Positions 17,096 to 25,376 of a stretch of 64,000 nt of DNA are shown here, one piece after another. The stretch spans positions 824,422 through 888,421 of the forward strand of contig NZ_BMNE01000003.1 in assembly GCF_014646295.1 (NCBI RefSeq), given 5' to 3'. This DNA comes from Nocardia rhizosphaerihabitans (GTDB lineage Bacteria > Actinomycetota > Actinomycetes > Mycobacteriales > Mycobacteriaceae). The position numbers were made by a program, and so were the translations under genes. The notes under the pieces are model-generated. The model saw only the letters and a list, made by a program, of their open reading frames with translations. It was not told the DNA's origin and did not search any database. Positions within the stretch are counted from its first letter, which is position 1. The number at the start of each line of letters is the position of its first letter.

Positions 17096-17847
17096 GCCGC
17101 GACCTTTCGTCGAAGTACTCCGTCGTAGTTCCCGCGCCGGTAGCCGATCGTCCAGCGAACCGCGACCAGGACCAGTCCGGGCAGCAGGAACCATTGCGGG
17201 CGGGTCAGATCGAGCCACACTGTGTCGTTCGCGCGGGTGAACTCGACCAGGAACCGGAAGGTCGCGTACGCCCCCACGTAGAGGGTGAACAGCTCCCCCG
17301 GTGTGGTGATCCGATCCCGCAACCACCACAGCCCGGCGAATGCCGCGAGCTGGAAAGCGATCTCGTAGGCGAAACTGGGGTGCATCGCCGCGCCCGTGGC
17401 GCAGCCGGGGCATTGCGGCACGGTGCCGGGCGCGTGAATCCCCCACGCCAGGTCGGTGGGACGACCCGGCGCCTCGGTGAGCAGACAGCCGACGCGACCC
17501 ACCGCCATGCCGAGGGCCACCGCGGGCGCGAACAGGTCACCGGTTCGTTCCCGGTAGCCGATGATCCGCTTCGCCACGAGCACCCCGCCATACGCGCCGA
17601 GCAGCCCGCCCAGCACACTGCGCGCACCGAACATCCAGCTCTCGACCGGATCGAGGGTCTCGGCCAGACTCGACAACCGCATCCCGATCGCCCCGCCGAC
17701 CAGGGCGCCGGTCACCGCGACCAGCGACTCCTCCCGCAGCGCGTCGCGACGCCTGCACTCCAGCGTGAAGACCACCGCCGCCACAGCCACCCCGAGGGCG
17801 ACGAAGAACCCGTGGGTCGGGATCCCCCACATCAGCTGCGGCACCAT
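17092..17847 (-). CDS. Lgt-family membrane protein, probably not a standard lipoprotein transferase
   Basis: A 251-residue, multi-helix protein of the prolipoprotein diacylglyceryl transferase superfamily. Family landmarks are present: GRVGC at 117-121 in place of the Lgt signature GRxGN, HPSFAYE in place of HPxQLYE, and RFLVEFTR near the C-terminus. The HGG segment with the active-site histidine of E. coli Lgt is here LLGAYGG, with no histidine. It therefore may bind phosphatidylglycerol-like lipid but use it differently. It is the first gene of a four-gene overlapped operon with a lipid-type radical SAM enzyme. Start ATG at 17847 is the only good one. Confidence 0.75.
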   Translation of the reverse strand: MVPQLMWGIPTHGFFVALGVAVAAVVFTLECRRRDALREESLVAVTGALVGGAIGMRLSSLAETLDPVESWMFGARSVLGGLLGAYGGVLVAKRIIGYRERTGDLFAPAVALGMAVGRVGCLLTEAPGRPTDLAWGIHAPGTVPQCPGCATGAAMHPSFAYEIAFQLAAFAGLWWLRDRITTPGELFTLYVGAYATFRFLVEFTRANDTVWLDLTRPQWFLLPGLVLVAVRWTIGYRRGNYDGVLRRKVAA

Positions 17848-17969
17848 GGCGAAAGGTTAGCCGTCGGCACCGCGGCGGCGCGTGAGTGAAACTACGTAAG
17901 TCCACAGTGTCAGACGGATCGTCTATGAATCTTGATGCGGTGCTGAATGTTTCGATTAGAATGGGTGCT

Positions 17970-18010
17970 GGGTGAGATCCTCGGTCACCCGGTGCCGATT
18001 CTCGGGCACC
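17970..18010 (+). other. Two tandem hairpins in the leader of the murein hydrolase gene
   Basis: Stem 1 pairs GGGTGA (17970-17975) with TCACCC (17985-17990). Stem 2 pairs GGTGCC (17991-17996) with GGCACC (18005-18010). They sit directly side by side, about 50 bases before the ATG at 18057. They could be an RNA leader element or a protein-binding site. I could not match them to a known riboswitch. Confidence 0.35.
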
Positions 18011-18056
18011 AGCGTGAGCCATGCCAACAATGATGAAGTCATGCAGGGGGTCAATC

Positions 18057-19766
18057 ATGTCGACTGCTGTCGATTTCGCCGCCCGTCTCATCGATCCCGC
18101 CGCGATCGCGGCCGCGGGGCACTCGGCGGTCCTCGCCTACGTCGCACCGAGCAGACCGGGTGCGAATTTCGGCGCCAAACCGATCACCGCCGAATACGCA
18201 CGCGCACTCGCCGCGGCCGGCCTGGATGTCGTATCCATCTGGCAGTACGGCAAACCGGGCAATGCCACCCCGTCGGACTGGACGACAGGGTTCGACGGCG
18301 GCAGGCGGATGGCCGAGCAGGCGCTGTCCACCCATCTGAGCGTGGGCGGGCCGCGGCAGGCCCCGATCTTCTTCGCCGTCGACGAGGACATCTCGCTCGC
18401 GCAGTGGAATCAGACGGCCGTCGAGTTCTTCCGCGGTGTCAACGCGGTGCTCGGCACGGAATGGACCGGCATCTACGGGCATTCGCGGGTATGCGCGTGG
18501 GCGATCGAGGACAACGTGGTCGGCCGTCGCGGTGATTTCAGCTGGGTGTGGCAGACCCGCGCCTGGTCGGGCACCGAGCGCGAGCCCAGAGCGGTGCTCT
18601 ACCAGCGGATCATCGACACACCGAGCAATCCCGGCCCGCTGATCGACGGCACCCATGTCGATGTCAACGACGTCCTGGCACCAGACTTCGGGCAGTGGAA
18701 CCTGGATCGCTCGGTCCCGATACCGCAGTTCACCGAGCTCGACCGGCTCGGGCCTTCGCACTCATCGCGCGACGGAGCGCGGATCACCAACTTCCTCCTG
18801 CACACCCAGGAGGGCAACGGCACCGCCGAATCGCTGGCCGCCTATCTCAACAACCCCGCCAACGGCGTCTCCTACCATTACACGCTGCGTGACGCGATCG
18901 TGGTGCGGGTCGTGCCGGAGGAACTGGCTTCCTGGTCGGTGCTCTCGGCCAATCCGTTCACGGTGAACCTGTGCTTCGCGGGTAGCCGGGTCGCGTGGTC
19001 GCGGGCGGCCTGGCTGGCCATCGACGACGACCTGCGTATCGCGGCCTACCTCGCCGTCCGCAGCGCACACCGGCACGGCTATTCGACGGCGGTCATCGCC
19101 CCGGACTACCACGTGGGCGACGGCATCGCCGATCACCAGTACGTGACCCGAGCGCTCGGCATCGGCACGCACACCGACGTAGGCCCGAACTTTCCCTGGG
19201 ACGTCTTCGCGGGCTATGTCGCCGCCTTCGCCGGCACGGCCCCCAACGCCATCGATGACAGGGCGGCGGCATCGCCCTGGCTCGGCGCCCGGCGCACCGA
19301 CGGCGAACTCGCGACTCCCGACGGCGTCGGCCGCTTCGCCGAGTTCGAACACGGGTACGTCTACTGGCACCCGGACACCGACGCCCACGCGATCCCGACG
19401 GCGATCATGACCAAGTACGCCGAACTGGGTTGGGAGGCAGGCCCGTTGGGCTACCCGGTCGCCGAGCACACCGAACTGCCCGACCCGCGCGGCACCGGTC
19501 CCGGTCTCGCGCAGACCTTCCAGGGCGGCACCGTCTACCGCCGGGCCGGGCAACCCGGGTATCGCGTCCACGGCGCGATCGGCGCGCGGTGGTCGGCGGC
19601 CGGATTCGAGAAAGGTGAGCTCGGCTGGCCCGCCTCCGACGAGATCACCCACGACGACGGCGTCTACCAGGAGTTCGAGTTCGGCCGCATCTACTGGGTG
19701 CCGGAACAGATTCTCGCGCTGCGCAATTCCGGCGACCCCGACACACCGCTCGAGCGTCCCGCGTGA
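18057..19766 (+). CDS. DUF1906 glycoside-hydrolase-like / amidase / LGFP-repeat murein hydrolase
   Basis: A 569-residue modular protein. Residues 1-210 form a DUF1906 (Rv2525c-like) glycoside-hydrolase-like domain (FFAVDEDISLAQWN). Residues about 240-395 resemble an N-acetylmuramoyl-alanine amidase (NFLLHTQEGNGT, YHYTLRD, GIGTHTDVGPNFPWD). The end carries LGFP repeats (FEHGYVYWHP, ELGWEAGPLGYPV, GELGWPASDE, FEFGRIYW). The mix resembles mycobacteriophage lysins. No signal peptide is seen, so export route is unclear. The ATG at 18057 has a purine-rich site (GCAGGGGG) 7 bases upstream. Confidence 0.85.
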   Translation: MSTAVDFAARLIDPAAIAAAGHSAVLAYVAPSRPGANFGAKPITAEYARALAAAGLDVVSIWQYGKPGNATPSDWTTGFDGGRRMAEQALSTHLSVGGPRQAPIFFAVDEDISLAQWNQTAVEFFRGVNAVLGTEWTGIYGHSRVCAWAIEDNVVGRRGDFSWVWQTRAWSGTEREPRAVLYQRIIDTPSNPGPLIDGTHVDVNDVLAPDFGQWNLDRSVPIPQFTELDRLGPSHSSRDGARITNFLLHTQEGNGTAESLAAYLNNPANGVSYHYTLRDAIVVRVVPEELASWSVLSANPFTVNLCFAGSRVAWSRAAWLAIDDDLRIAAYLAVRSAHRHGYSTAVIAPDYHVGDGIADHQYVTRALGIGTHTDVGPNFPWDVFAGYVAAFAGTAPNAIDDRAAASPWLGARRTDGELATPDGVGRFAEFEHGYVYWHPDTDAHAIPTAIMTKYAELGWEAGPLGYPVAEHTELPDPRGTGPGLAQTFQGGTVYRRAGQPGYRVHGAIGARWSAAGFEKGELGWPASDEITHDDGVYQEFEFGRIYWVPEQILALRNSGDPDTPLERPA

Positions 19767-19854
19767 CAGCCGAGCAACGGTGTCGCCGCACTGACTACGC
19801 TGGCGGCGTGCCGCGCACGGACGTGGCACGCCGACCCGTGAGGAGAACCGCGCC

Positions 19855-20328
19855 ATGTGGCCGACCGACTGGCCGTCGTCAGCTCGCACGATCGCTTCCG
19901 CCGTCGAGGCCGCCGTCGCCGCGGCCCACGCGGCCGACGAACCCGCGTTCACCGAGGCCGTCGCTGACCTCGCCGAGCTCCCCGCCGACCAGGTGAGCTC
20001 GGTGCTGGCCGCGATCGTGCGGGAACTGCTGGAGATCGCGCATCCCGACGGGCTCACCGGCGACGACGTGCGGGCCGTGCTGGAGACGGTGGTGCGGCAG
20101 TCGGCGACGTGGTTCTCCCGCATCGACGCCACCGCTGTCGTCGGCGCGCTCACCGGCGCACTCGGGGTCGACGACGCGAACGAACCCGACCACGCCGCGC
20201 CGAACCCGCAGCCTGCCGCGGTGCTGCTCATCGCCTACCTGGCCGGGCTCGCACGGGTACCCGCACAGGACAGCGTTCGGCGGGCCATCGACGAGATCGC
20301 CAGGGCCGAAACGGTCGAAATGCCCTGA
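19855..20328 (+). CDS. Helical protein of unknown function
   Basis: A 157-residue acidic, alanine-rich protein, probably all helical, with no motif I recognise. AGGAGA lies about 11 bases before the ATG at 19855. It stands alone 88 bases after the murein hydrolase gene. Codon use is like its neighbours. It could be a helper of the preceding gene, but nothing in the sequence shows this. Confidence 0.65.
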   Translation: MWPTDWPSSARTIASAVEAAVAAAHAADEPAFTEAVADLAELPADQVSSVLAAIVRELLEIAHPDGLTGDDVRAVLETVVRQSATWFSRIDATAVVGALTGALGVDDANEPDHAAPNPQPAAVLLIAYLAGLARVPAQDSVRRAIDEIARAETVEMP

Positions 20329-20422
20329 GCGGCCGAATTCGGTCGTAGTGTCCCCACGACCCCCCGGCGTACGATCGGCACACAACACTGACGCGGATTC
20401 TTCCAGCACGAGGTGATGTCGC

Positions 20423-22048
20423 ATGGTGGACACCGAAGTCCTCATCGTCGGCGCCGGTCCGGTGGGATCGGCAGCGGCCGTCGAACTGGTTCGGCGCGGG
20501 GTGCGCTGCCGGATCGTCGACGCGCTGGCCAGTCCACCGCGGTATGCGAAAGCGGTCGGAATCCAGCCACGCACGCTCGAACTCTTCGAGGCGATGGGTG
20601 TCCTGCGGGAGATCCTCGACGCCTCGATCCGGCTGCGCGGGCAGATCGTCTACGTCAACGGGGTCGAAGCGGATCGGTTGGAGCTGAGCTTGCCGCCCGA
20701 CGTGCCGTTCGGGTTCATCGGCATCCCCCAGTACGAGACCGAGCGCATTCTGTGGCAGCGGCTGGCGTCGATGGGGACGCGTATCGAGCGTGGCGTCACG
20801 CTCACCGGGTTCACCCAGGACGACGACGGCGTCGAAGCCACACTCCGCGGGCCCGACGGCGAGCACACCGTCCGGACGCGGTATCTGGTTGGCTGCGACG
20901 GCGCGCACAGCACCGTCCGCAAGACACTGGGCCTGAACTTCGAAGGTGCCGCGTTCACCGAGCAGTACATGCTCGGCGATGTGGAACTGGACTGGTCGCA
21001 ACCGCGTGGCTACGGCGTGCGGGCGATGCACCGGACCGACGGCGTCACCGACGACGTGCTGGTCTGCATCCCGCTGCCGGGCCACCGTCGCTACCGGGTG
21101 TCCATGCGCGTTCCGCCGGAGCTCGAGATCGCCGACGGCGACAAGGTGGCGCACGGCATCAGCAGCGGGCCGGCGCCCGAACTCTCACACATCCAGGCGG
21201 TCCTGGACCGGCTGGCACCCGAGCCGACGACGGCGTCGCGGATGCGCTGGTCGTCGGTGTTCCGGATCAGCCACCGCATTGTCGACTCCTATTCGCGGGG
21301 GCGGGTTTTCGTCGCGGGCGACGCGGCCCATATTCACCCGCCCACGGGCGCTCAGGGCATGAACACCGGCATCCAGGACGCGCACAACCTCGCTTGGAAA
21401 CTCGCGCTCGCGGTCGCGGGGGTGGCCGCGCCGGACCTGCTGGCGAGCTATGACGCGGAACGCAGGCCTGTCGGGGAGGAAGTCGTAGGCCGCACGGTTC
21501 GCCATGCCAGGGAGGGCATCGGTGCCGGGGAAACCGACCCCGTCCAGGTGCTGCGGCGCGAAGCTCAACTGCTGATCGACTATCGCGACAGTCCCGTCGT
21601 GGCCGAATCCGCCGCCGGCGCACCGGCGCCGTCGGCGGGCAGCCGCGCCCCGGACGCGACCGGCCTGACCCGTGCGGCGGTGACCGACCCCTTCCGGCTG
21701 TTCACCCTGCTCACCGGCCCGGACCACACCGTCCTCGCCTATGTCGACGGCACCTGCGACGCGACGGCGATCGACACCGTCGAAGCCTGGGTCGAGCGCA
21801 TCCGGACGGTGACCGGGGGCAGGCTCGATACCTACCTGGTCGCCGCACCCGACGCCGTCATCGCGCAGACGACGCTGCCGATCATCCGTGACCGTGACGG
21901 CGACTTTGCCCGTCGGTACCACGCGGGTCCGGGCGCCGTCTACGTCGTGCGCCCCGACGGCTACCTGGGATACGCCGCCTGCCCTGTCTCGTCCGACGAC
22001 GTCACCCACCACCTCGAAACGATCTTCGCCCCGCTGAGAACAGCCTGA
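20423..22048 (+). CDS. FAD-dependent aromatic monooxygenase (PheA/TfdB family)
   Basis: A 541-residue class A flavoprotein monooxygenase. The FAD dinucleotide fold VLIVGAGPVGSAAAVEL is at residues 5-21, with LVGCDGAHSTVRK (DG motif) and GDAAHIHPPTGAQGMNTGIQ (GD motif). A C-terminal thioredoxin-like domain of phenol hydroxylase type is suggested by the length. It should hydroxylate an aromatic or polyketide substrate with NAD(P)H and oxygen. GAGGTGATG precedes the ATG. It is a stand-alone gene, so the substrate is unknown. Confidence 0.9.
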   Translation: MVDTEVLIVGAGPVGSAAAVELVRRGVRCRIVDALASPPRYAKAVGIQPRTLELFEAMGVLREILDASIRLRGQIVYVNGVEADRLELSLPPDVPFGFIGIPQYETERILWQRLASMGTRIERGVTLTGFTQDDDGVEATLRGPDGEHTVRTRYLVGCDGAHSTVRKTLGLNFEGAAFTEQYMLGDVELDWSQPRGYGVRAMHRTDGVTDDVLVCIPLPGHRRYRVSMRVPPELEIADGDKVAHGISSGPAPELSHIQAVLDRLAPEPTTASRMRWSSVFRISHRIVDSYSRGRVFVAGDAAHIHPPTGAQGMNTGIQDAHNLAWKLALAVAGVAAPDLLASYDAERRPVGEEVVGRTVRHAREGIGAGETDPVQVLRREAQLLIDYRDSPVVAESAAGAPAPSAGSRAPDATGLTRAAVTDPFRLFTLLTGPDHTVLAYVDGTCDATAIDTVEAWVERIRTVTGGRLDTYLVAAPDAVIAQTTLPIIRDRDGDFARRYHAGPGAVYVVRPDGYLGYAACPVSSDDVTHHLETIFAPLRTA

Positions 22049-22064
22049 CCCGCCCCCGCGCGAG

Positions 22065-22117
22065 GCCCTACGCGGAGCCGGTTTCGCCTCGGCCGCTGCG
22101 GGTAGGCGCGCAGGAAA
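22065..22117 (+). terminator. Imperfect hairpin after the aromatic monooxygenase gene
   Basis: The segment starting CCCTACGCGGAGC and the segment ending GCTGCGGGTAGG can pair with two mismatches around a GC-rich centre. It lies 17 bases after the stop at 22048. No T-run follows, as is common in actinobacteria. Modest support. Confidence 0.35.
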
Positions 22118-22149
22118 GAGGGGGTTCGCTGACGACGTGAGGAGTGAGC

Positions 22150-23217
22150 ATGCGTGTCGTGATTGTCGGAGCCACCGGAAATATCGGAACCAGCGTCATC
22201 GAAGCGCTGGCAGGGGATGCACAGGTCGACGAGATAGTCGGTGTCGCCCGCCGGATACCCGCCGACGAGCGGCCCGGCGTGCGGTGGGAGCACGCCGACG
22301 TTCGCACCGACGACCTGGAGTCGTTGTTCCACGGCGCGGACGTGGTCGTGCACCTGGCTTGGCTGTTCCAGCCGTCCCATCAACCGCTCACGACCTGGCG
22401 CGCCAATGTGGGCGGAACCGAACGGGTATTGCGTGCCGTCGCCGCGGCGCAGGTTCCCGCACTGGTCTATGCCTCCTCGGTCGGGGCGTACTCACCGTGC
22501 GACGACGACCGCAGGGTGCCGGAGAGCTGGCCGACCGACGGCTGGCCCGCCGCCGGATACATGCGCGAAAAGGCTTATGTGGAACGGCTTCTCGACCGAT
22601 TCGAAGCCGAATATCCCGACCGCCGGGTCGTGCGGATGCGACCGGCGTTCAGTTTCCGGCGGGAGGCCGCGAGTGAACAGCGGCGGCTGTTCCTCGGCCC
22701 GTTGCTGCCGAACAGACTCGTCCGGCCCGGCATGATGCCGATCCTGCTACTCCCTCGCGGGCTGCGGTTCCAAGCCGTGCACAGCCGCGATGTCGGGAAG
22801 GCCTACGCGCTCGCCGTCACCACCGAGGCCCGGGGCCCGTTCAATCTGGCGGCCGAGCCGGTGGTGGACCGAGCCGCGCTGGGCGCCGCTCTCGGAGCCC
22901 GCACCGTGGAGATCCCGCCGATGCTGGTGCGCACCGCGCTGGCGACGGGATGGCACGCACGCCTGGTCCCGGCCTCACCGGACCTGTTCGACGCGATGTT
23001 GCATCTGCCCCTGATGGACACCGGCCGGGCACGGGCCGAACTCGGGTGGCAGCCCCGTTTCAGCTCCGAAGAGGCGATCCACCACATGCTGGGCGGGCTG
23101 CGCAGCGGTGCGGGCAGCGATACACCGCCGCTCGATCCGCATGCGGGCGGACCGCTGCGCATCCACGAATTCACCACGGGAATGGGGAGCCGGGAGGACG
23201 CCGCTCTGCGGGTCTGA
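22150..23217 (+). CDS. NAD-dependent epimerase/dehydratase (extended SDR)
   Basis: A 355-residue extended SDR. VVIVGATGNIGTSV near the N-terminus is the nucleotide-binding motif; YASSVGAYSP and the later YMREKAYVE supply the YxxxK-type pair. Such proteins act on nucleotide sugars, sterols or dihydroflavonol-like substrates. The ATG at 22150 is preferred to the GTG at 22144 because AGGAG ends there, leaving 5 bases of spacer. Substrate unknown. Confidence 0.88.
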   Translation: MRVVIVGATGNIGTSVIEALAGDAQVDEIVGVARRIPADERPGVRWEHADVRTDDLESLFHGADVVVHLAWLFQPSHQPLTTWRANVGGTERVLRAVAAAQVPALVYASSVGAYSPCDDDRRVPESWPTDGWPAAGYMREKAYVERLLDRFEAEYPDRRVVRMRPAFSFRREAASEQRRLFLGPLLPNRLVRPGMMPILLLPRGLRFQAVHSRDVGKAYALAVTTEARGPFNLAAEPVVDRAALGAALGARTVEIPPMLVRTALATGWHARLVPASPDLFDAMLHLPLMDTGRARAELGWQPRFSSEEAIHHMLGGLRSGAGSDTPPLDPHAGGPLRIHEFTTGMGSREDAALRV

Positions 23218-23234
23218 GGTATCCCGCAGGGCGG
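23201..23234 (+). terminator. Bidirectional hairpin between convergent genes
   Basis: CCGCTCTGCGGG (23201-23212) pairs with CCCGCAGGGCGG (23223-23234), a 12-pair stem with one G-T wobble and a 10-base loop. It spans the end of the epimerase gene and touches the stop of the convergent SRPBCC gene, so it can serve both. Confidence 0.7.
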
Positions 23235-23687
23235 CTACGGCGTCGTGCTCGGGTTACGGCCGACCGCCAGGTCGGTAAGGCGGGTGAGGGATTCGCGGTT
23301 GCGCGGCACGAGCAGAACCGCCTGGGCCGCATGCGGGATCAACCGGCCGGGCCCGCGTACCGCGCGCTCGCTCATCGTGATCTCGCACGACGCCGGGCCG
23401 GTCTCGCGCAACTCCAGCCGTACGACGGCGGCGCCGACCGGCCAGAGCCTGGCTTCGAGTTCCAGCGTGTGCGGCGGGTCGACGGATCGGACCGAGGTCG
23501 TGTCCTCGATGGTCAACGGCCACGGTCCGACACTGTGATGGATCCGCGCGCCCACCGCGGGCCACGCATCGTCGACCTCGCGGATGTGCGAAGCGCCGAC
23601 CACCCAGCCCGAATACAGCCATCCGTCGGCGAGCACGGCGAACACGTCGTTCACAGAGGCCTGCGCCCTGTGCGTCACCTCGACCAT
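23235..23687 (-). CDS. SRPBCC family protein
   Basis: A 150-residue START/Bet v1-like protein: N-terminal strand VEVTHRAQASVNDVFAVLAD, then alternating strands and a long C-terminal helix. Members bind hydrophobic ligands in a cavity. GGAGG lies about 5 bases before the ATG at 23687. It could work with the convergent epimerase or be stand-alone; ligand unknown. Confidence 0.8.
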   Translation of the reverse strand: MVEVTHRAQASVNDVFAVLADGWLYSGWVVGASHIREVDDAWPAVGARIHHSVGPWPLTIEDTTSVRSVDPPHTLELEARLWPVGAAVVRLELRETGPASCEITMSERAVRGPGRLIPHAAQAVLLVPRNRESLTRLTDLAVGRNPSTTP

Positions 23688-23721
23688 GTTTCCTCCGATT
23701 TCCGGGAGGTCCTCGCTCTTC

Positions 23722-23955
23722 TCACGCGCTGTCGACCAGTTCGTTGTGGCCTGCCATGCGGGCACAGCTGGCGCAGCAGTACACGGTGCCGGTCGCCTCG
23801 ACGCCGTGGCCGAGGATCCGGCAGCCGCAGTGCGCGCAGCTCGGTGCGAGTTTCGATGCGGCACATTCGATGCTGTCGAAGGTCCAGCTGTCGCCATTAC
23901 GGCTGACGGTGAAGGATCGGGCGTAGTCGTTACCGCAGGTTTCGCAAATGGCCAT
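23722..23955 (-). CDS. Small zinc-ribbon protein (metallothionein-like)
   Basis: A 77-residue cysteine-rich protein: CETCGNDY at residues 4-11, DSIECA, CAHCGCRILGHG, then VYCCASCARMAGH. With about ten cysteines and several histidines it should bind two or more zinc ions. Related short proteins are sometimes listed as prokaryotic metallothionein-like. It is upstream of and in line with the SRPBCC gene, 34 bases away, so they may be co-transcribed. Confidence 0.75.
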   Translation of the reverse strand: MAICETCGNDYARSFTVSRNGDSWTFDSIECAASKLAPSCAHCGCRILGHGVEATGTVYCCASCARMAGHNELVDSA

Positions 23956-23981
23956 GGGTGATCACCTCTCTCGGATCGATG

Positions 23982-24668
23982 TCAGCGTTGACGGACGAGC
24001 GCGGCTACGCCGTCTTCCGACGGTAAGCCACCGGACACCGTGGTCACTTCGGCCCCCATCAGGAGCGCGGCGACGGGAAGAGCTTCATCGGCTCGGCAGG
24101 TCTGGTGTGGTGCTGTGCCCGCGGTCCAGCTCGCCGGACCGTCCGGGCCTGCGACCACCTGCGCGCGGTCGGCGCCGACCTGTACGGTGCGGTCACCGAG
24201 CCGGTCCGGGTCGATCAGCAGGCGATCGACATTGGCCATTCGCAGCGCCTCGGCAGTCGCGCCGAGGCCGGTGACAGCCAAGCCGCCTTCGCGGCCGAAT
24301 TCGGCGGCGAAGGTGTCGAGGACCTCCTGCTGCACCGCGTGCTGAGGCAGCAGCGGTATCAAATACGGCAGCGCCGAGACTCGCACGACCTCCCGTGCGG
24401 GTGGTTCGGGCAGGTACTCGTCGACGTGGACGGTGTTCTCGTCCAGGATCAGCAGCCTGCCTGCCCGGCCGCGCCCCGGCGGGCTGTCGGTGATCGCGCG
24501 GTCGAACTGATCGAGCATTCCCTGGCCCGCGCCCGCGGTCACCAGCCGTTCCCGGATGGATCGGCAGCGCAGGTCCCACGGCTGTGCGGAGTCCTCGGTG
24601 TCGGGTGACGCGTCCATGTACACGACGGCGAACGGCCCGCGCCGCTCCGCTATCTCGAGCAGGTTCAT
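23982..24668 (-). CDS. Rv2629-like protein with bacterial eRF1-type (baeRF/Vms1) domain
   Basis: A 228-residue protein. The pattern FAVVYMDASPDTED, GRLLILDENTVHVDEYLP and ADEALPVAALLMGAEVTTV resembles baeRF2/Vms1-type proteins such as mycobacterial Rv2629, linked to ribosomes, stress and dormancy. The start is uncertain: ATG 24668 or a GTG at 24677, with no clear ribosome site for either. It runs in line with, and its coding frame lies just after, the STAS gene, suggesting a stress operon. Confidence 0.65.
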   Translation of the reverse strand: MNLLEIAERRGPFAVVYMDASPDTEDSAQPWDLRCRSIRERLVTAGAGQGMLDQFDRAITDSPPGRGRAGRLLILDENTVHVDEYLPEPPAREVVRVSALPYLIPLLPQHAVQQEVLDTFAAEFGREGGLAVTGLGATAEALRMANVDRLLIDPDRLGDRTVQVGADRAQVVAGPDGPASWTAGTAPHQTCRADEALPVAALLMGAEVTTVSGGLPSEDGVAALVRQR

Positions 24669-24694
24669 GTCAGTCACATCGCGCGCGTACCCGA

Positions 24695-25297
24695 TCACGG
24701 GAACCCGAATCGCGTTGTCGCCGATTTCGGCACACCGGGTTCGGGCCGAGTCGGGTACTCCGACGGTGGCCGAGCAGCCGGGTCCGTGAGCGCGGGACGA
24801 GCACCCGTGGCATCGGCCAGGTCCGTGTACAGCGGCAACCATTCGGTCAGGCCGGCGGCGGTGACGATGCGATCGATCGTCGAGGGCGCGGGGTTGATCA
24901 CGCTCATCCGCGCGCCGCCGCAGCGGTAGGCCTTGGCGCAGGCGGCCATGTCGAAAATGGCACGACACGACATGAATGTCACGTCGCTGATGTCGACCAC
25001 CAGGTGCCCGCGATCCCCCGCGGTCCGCACCGCGTCGTCGAGGATGTCCCGCCACCGAGCCGCGGTACAGGCATCGATCTCCCCGTACACCCGCAGCACA
25101 GTGGCCGCGCCGCCGAGGACAGTCTCGGCGCGCAAGCGTGTCGCGAGGTCGACGGGCTGGTCGTCACCGCGGCTGGAATTGGTGGTGTCCACACGTACCC
25201 ATTCCTCGGCACCGGCAAGCTCGCACGGCCCCACCGGTCCTGGCTGCTCGAGATCGGCTGGATTCCCCATTCCAGCACGCCGGATCGGCGCTGTCAT
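24695..25297 (-). CDS. STAS-domain anti-sigma factor antagonist
   Basis: A 200-residue protein with a STAS domain at about residues 55-165 (VLRVYGEIDACTAARWRD, LVVDISDVTFMSCRAIFDM). The serine in MSCRA sits where SpoIIAA-type proteins are phosphorylated, so partner switching with an anti-sigma kinase is likely. The ATG at 25297 has AGGTGG upstream; 25270 is an alternative. It lies head-to-head with the hydrolase gene at 25377. Confidence 0.82.
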   Translation of the reverse strand: MTAPIRRAGMGNPADLEQPGPVGPCELAGAEEWVRVDTTNSSRGDDQPVDLATRLRAETVLGGAATVLRVYGEIDACTAARWRDILDDAVRTAGDRGHLVVDISDVTFMSCRAIFDMAACAKAYRCGGARMSVINPAPSTIDRIVTAAGLTEWLPLYTDLADATGARPALTDPAARPPSEYPTRPEPGVPKSATTRFGFP

Positions 25298-25376
25298 CGG
25301 TTGTGATCCACCTGATGCGGAGCACCGGAATCGCGGGATCCGATGAGTTTCGGCGTTCGGGCCCGTCATCACCACC

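Noticed and set aside
17092-17847. Genuine lgt for lipoprotein modification
   Set aside because: Key signature residues differ and the gene is locked in a radical SAM operon. I keep only the superfamily assignment.
17970-18010. c-di-AMP (ydaO-type) riboswitch before a wall hydrolase
   Set aside because: The region is too short and lacks the conserved riboswitch cores; only two simple stems are seen.
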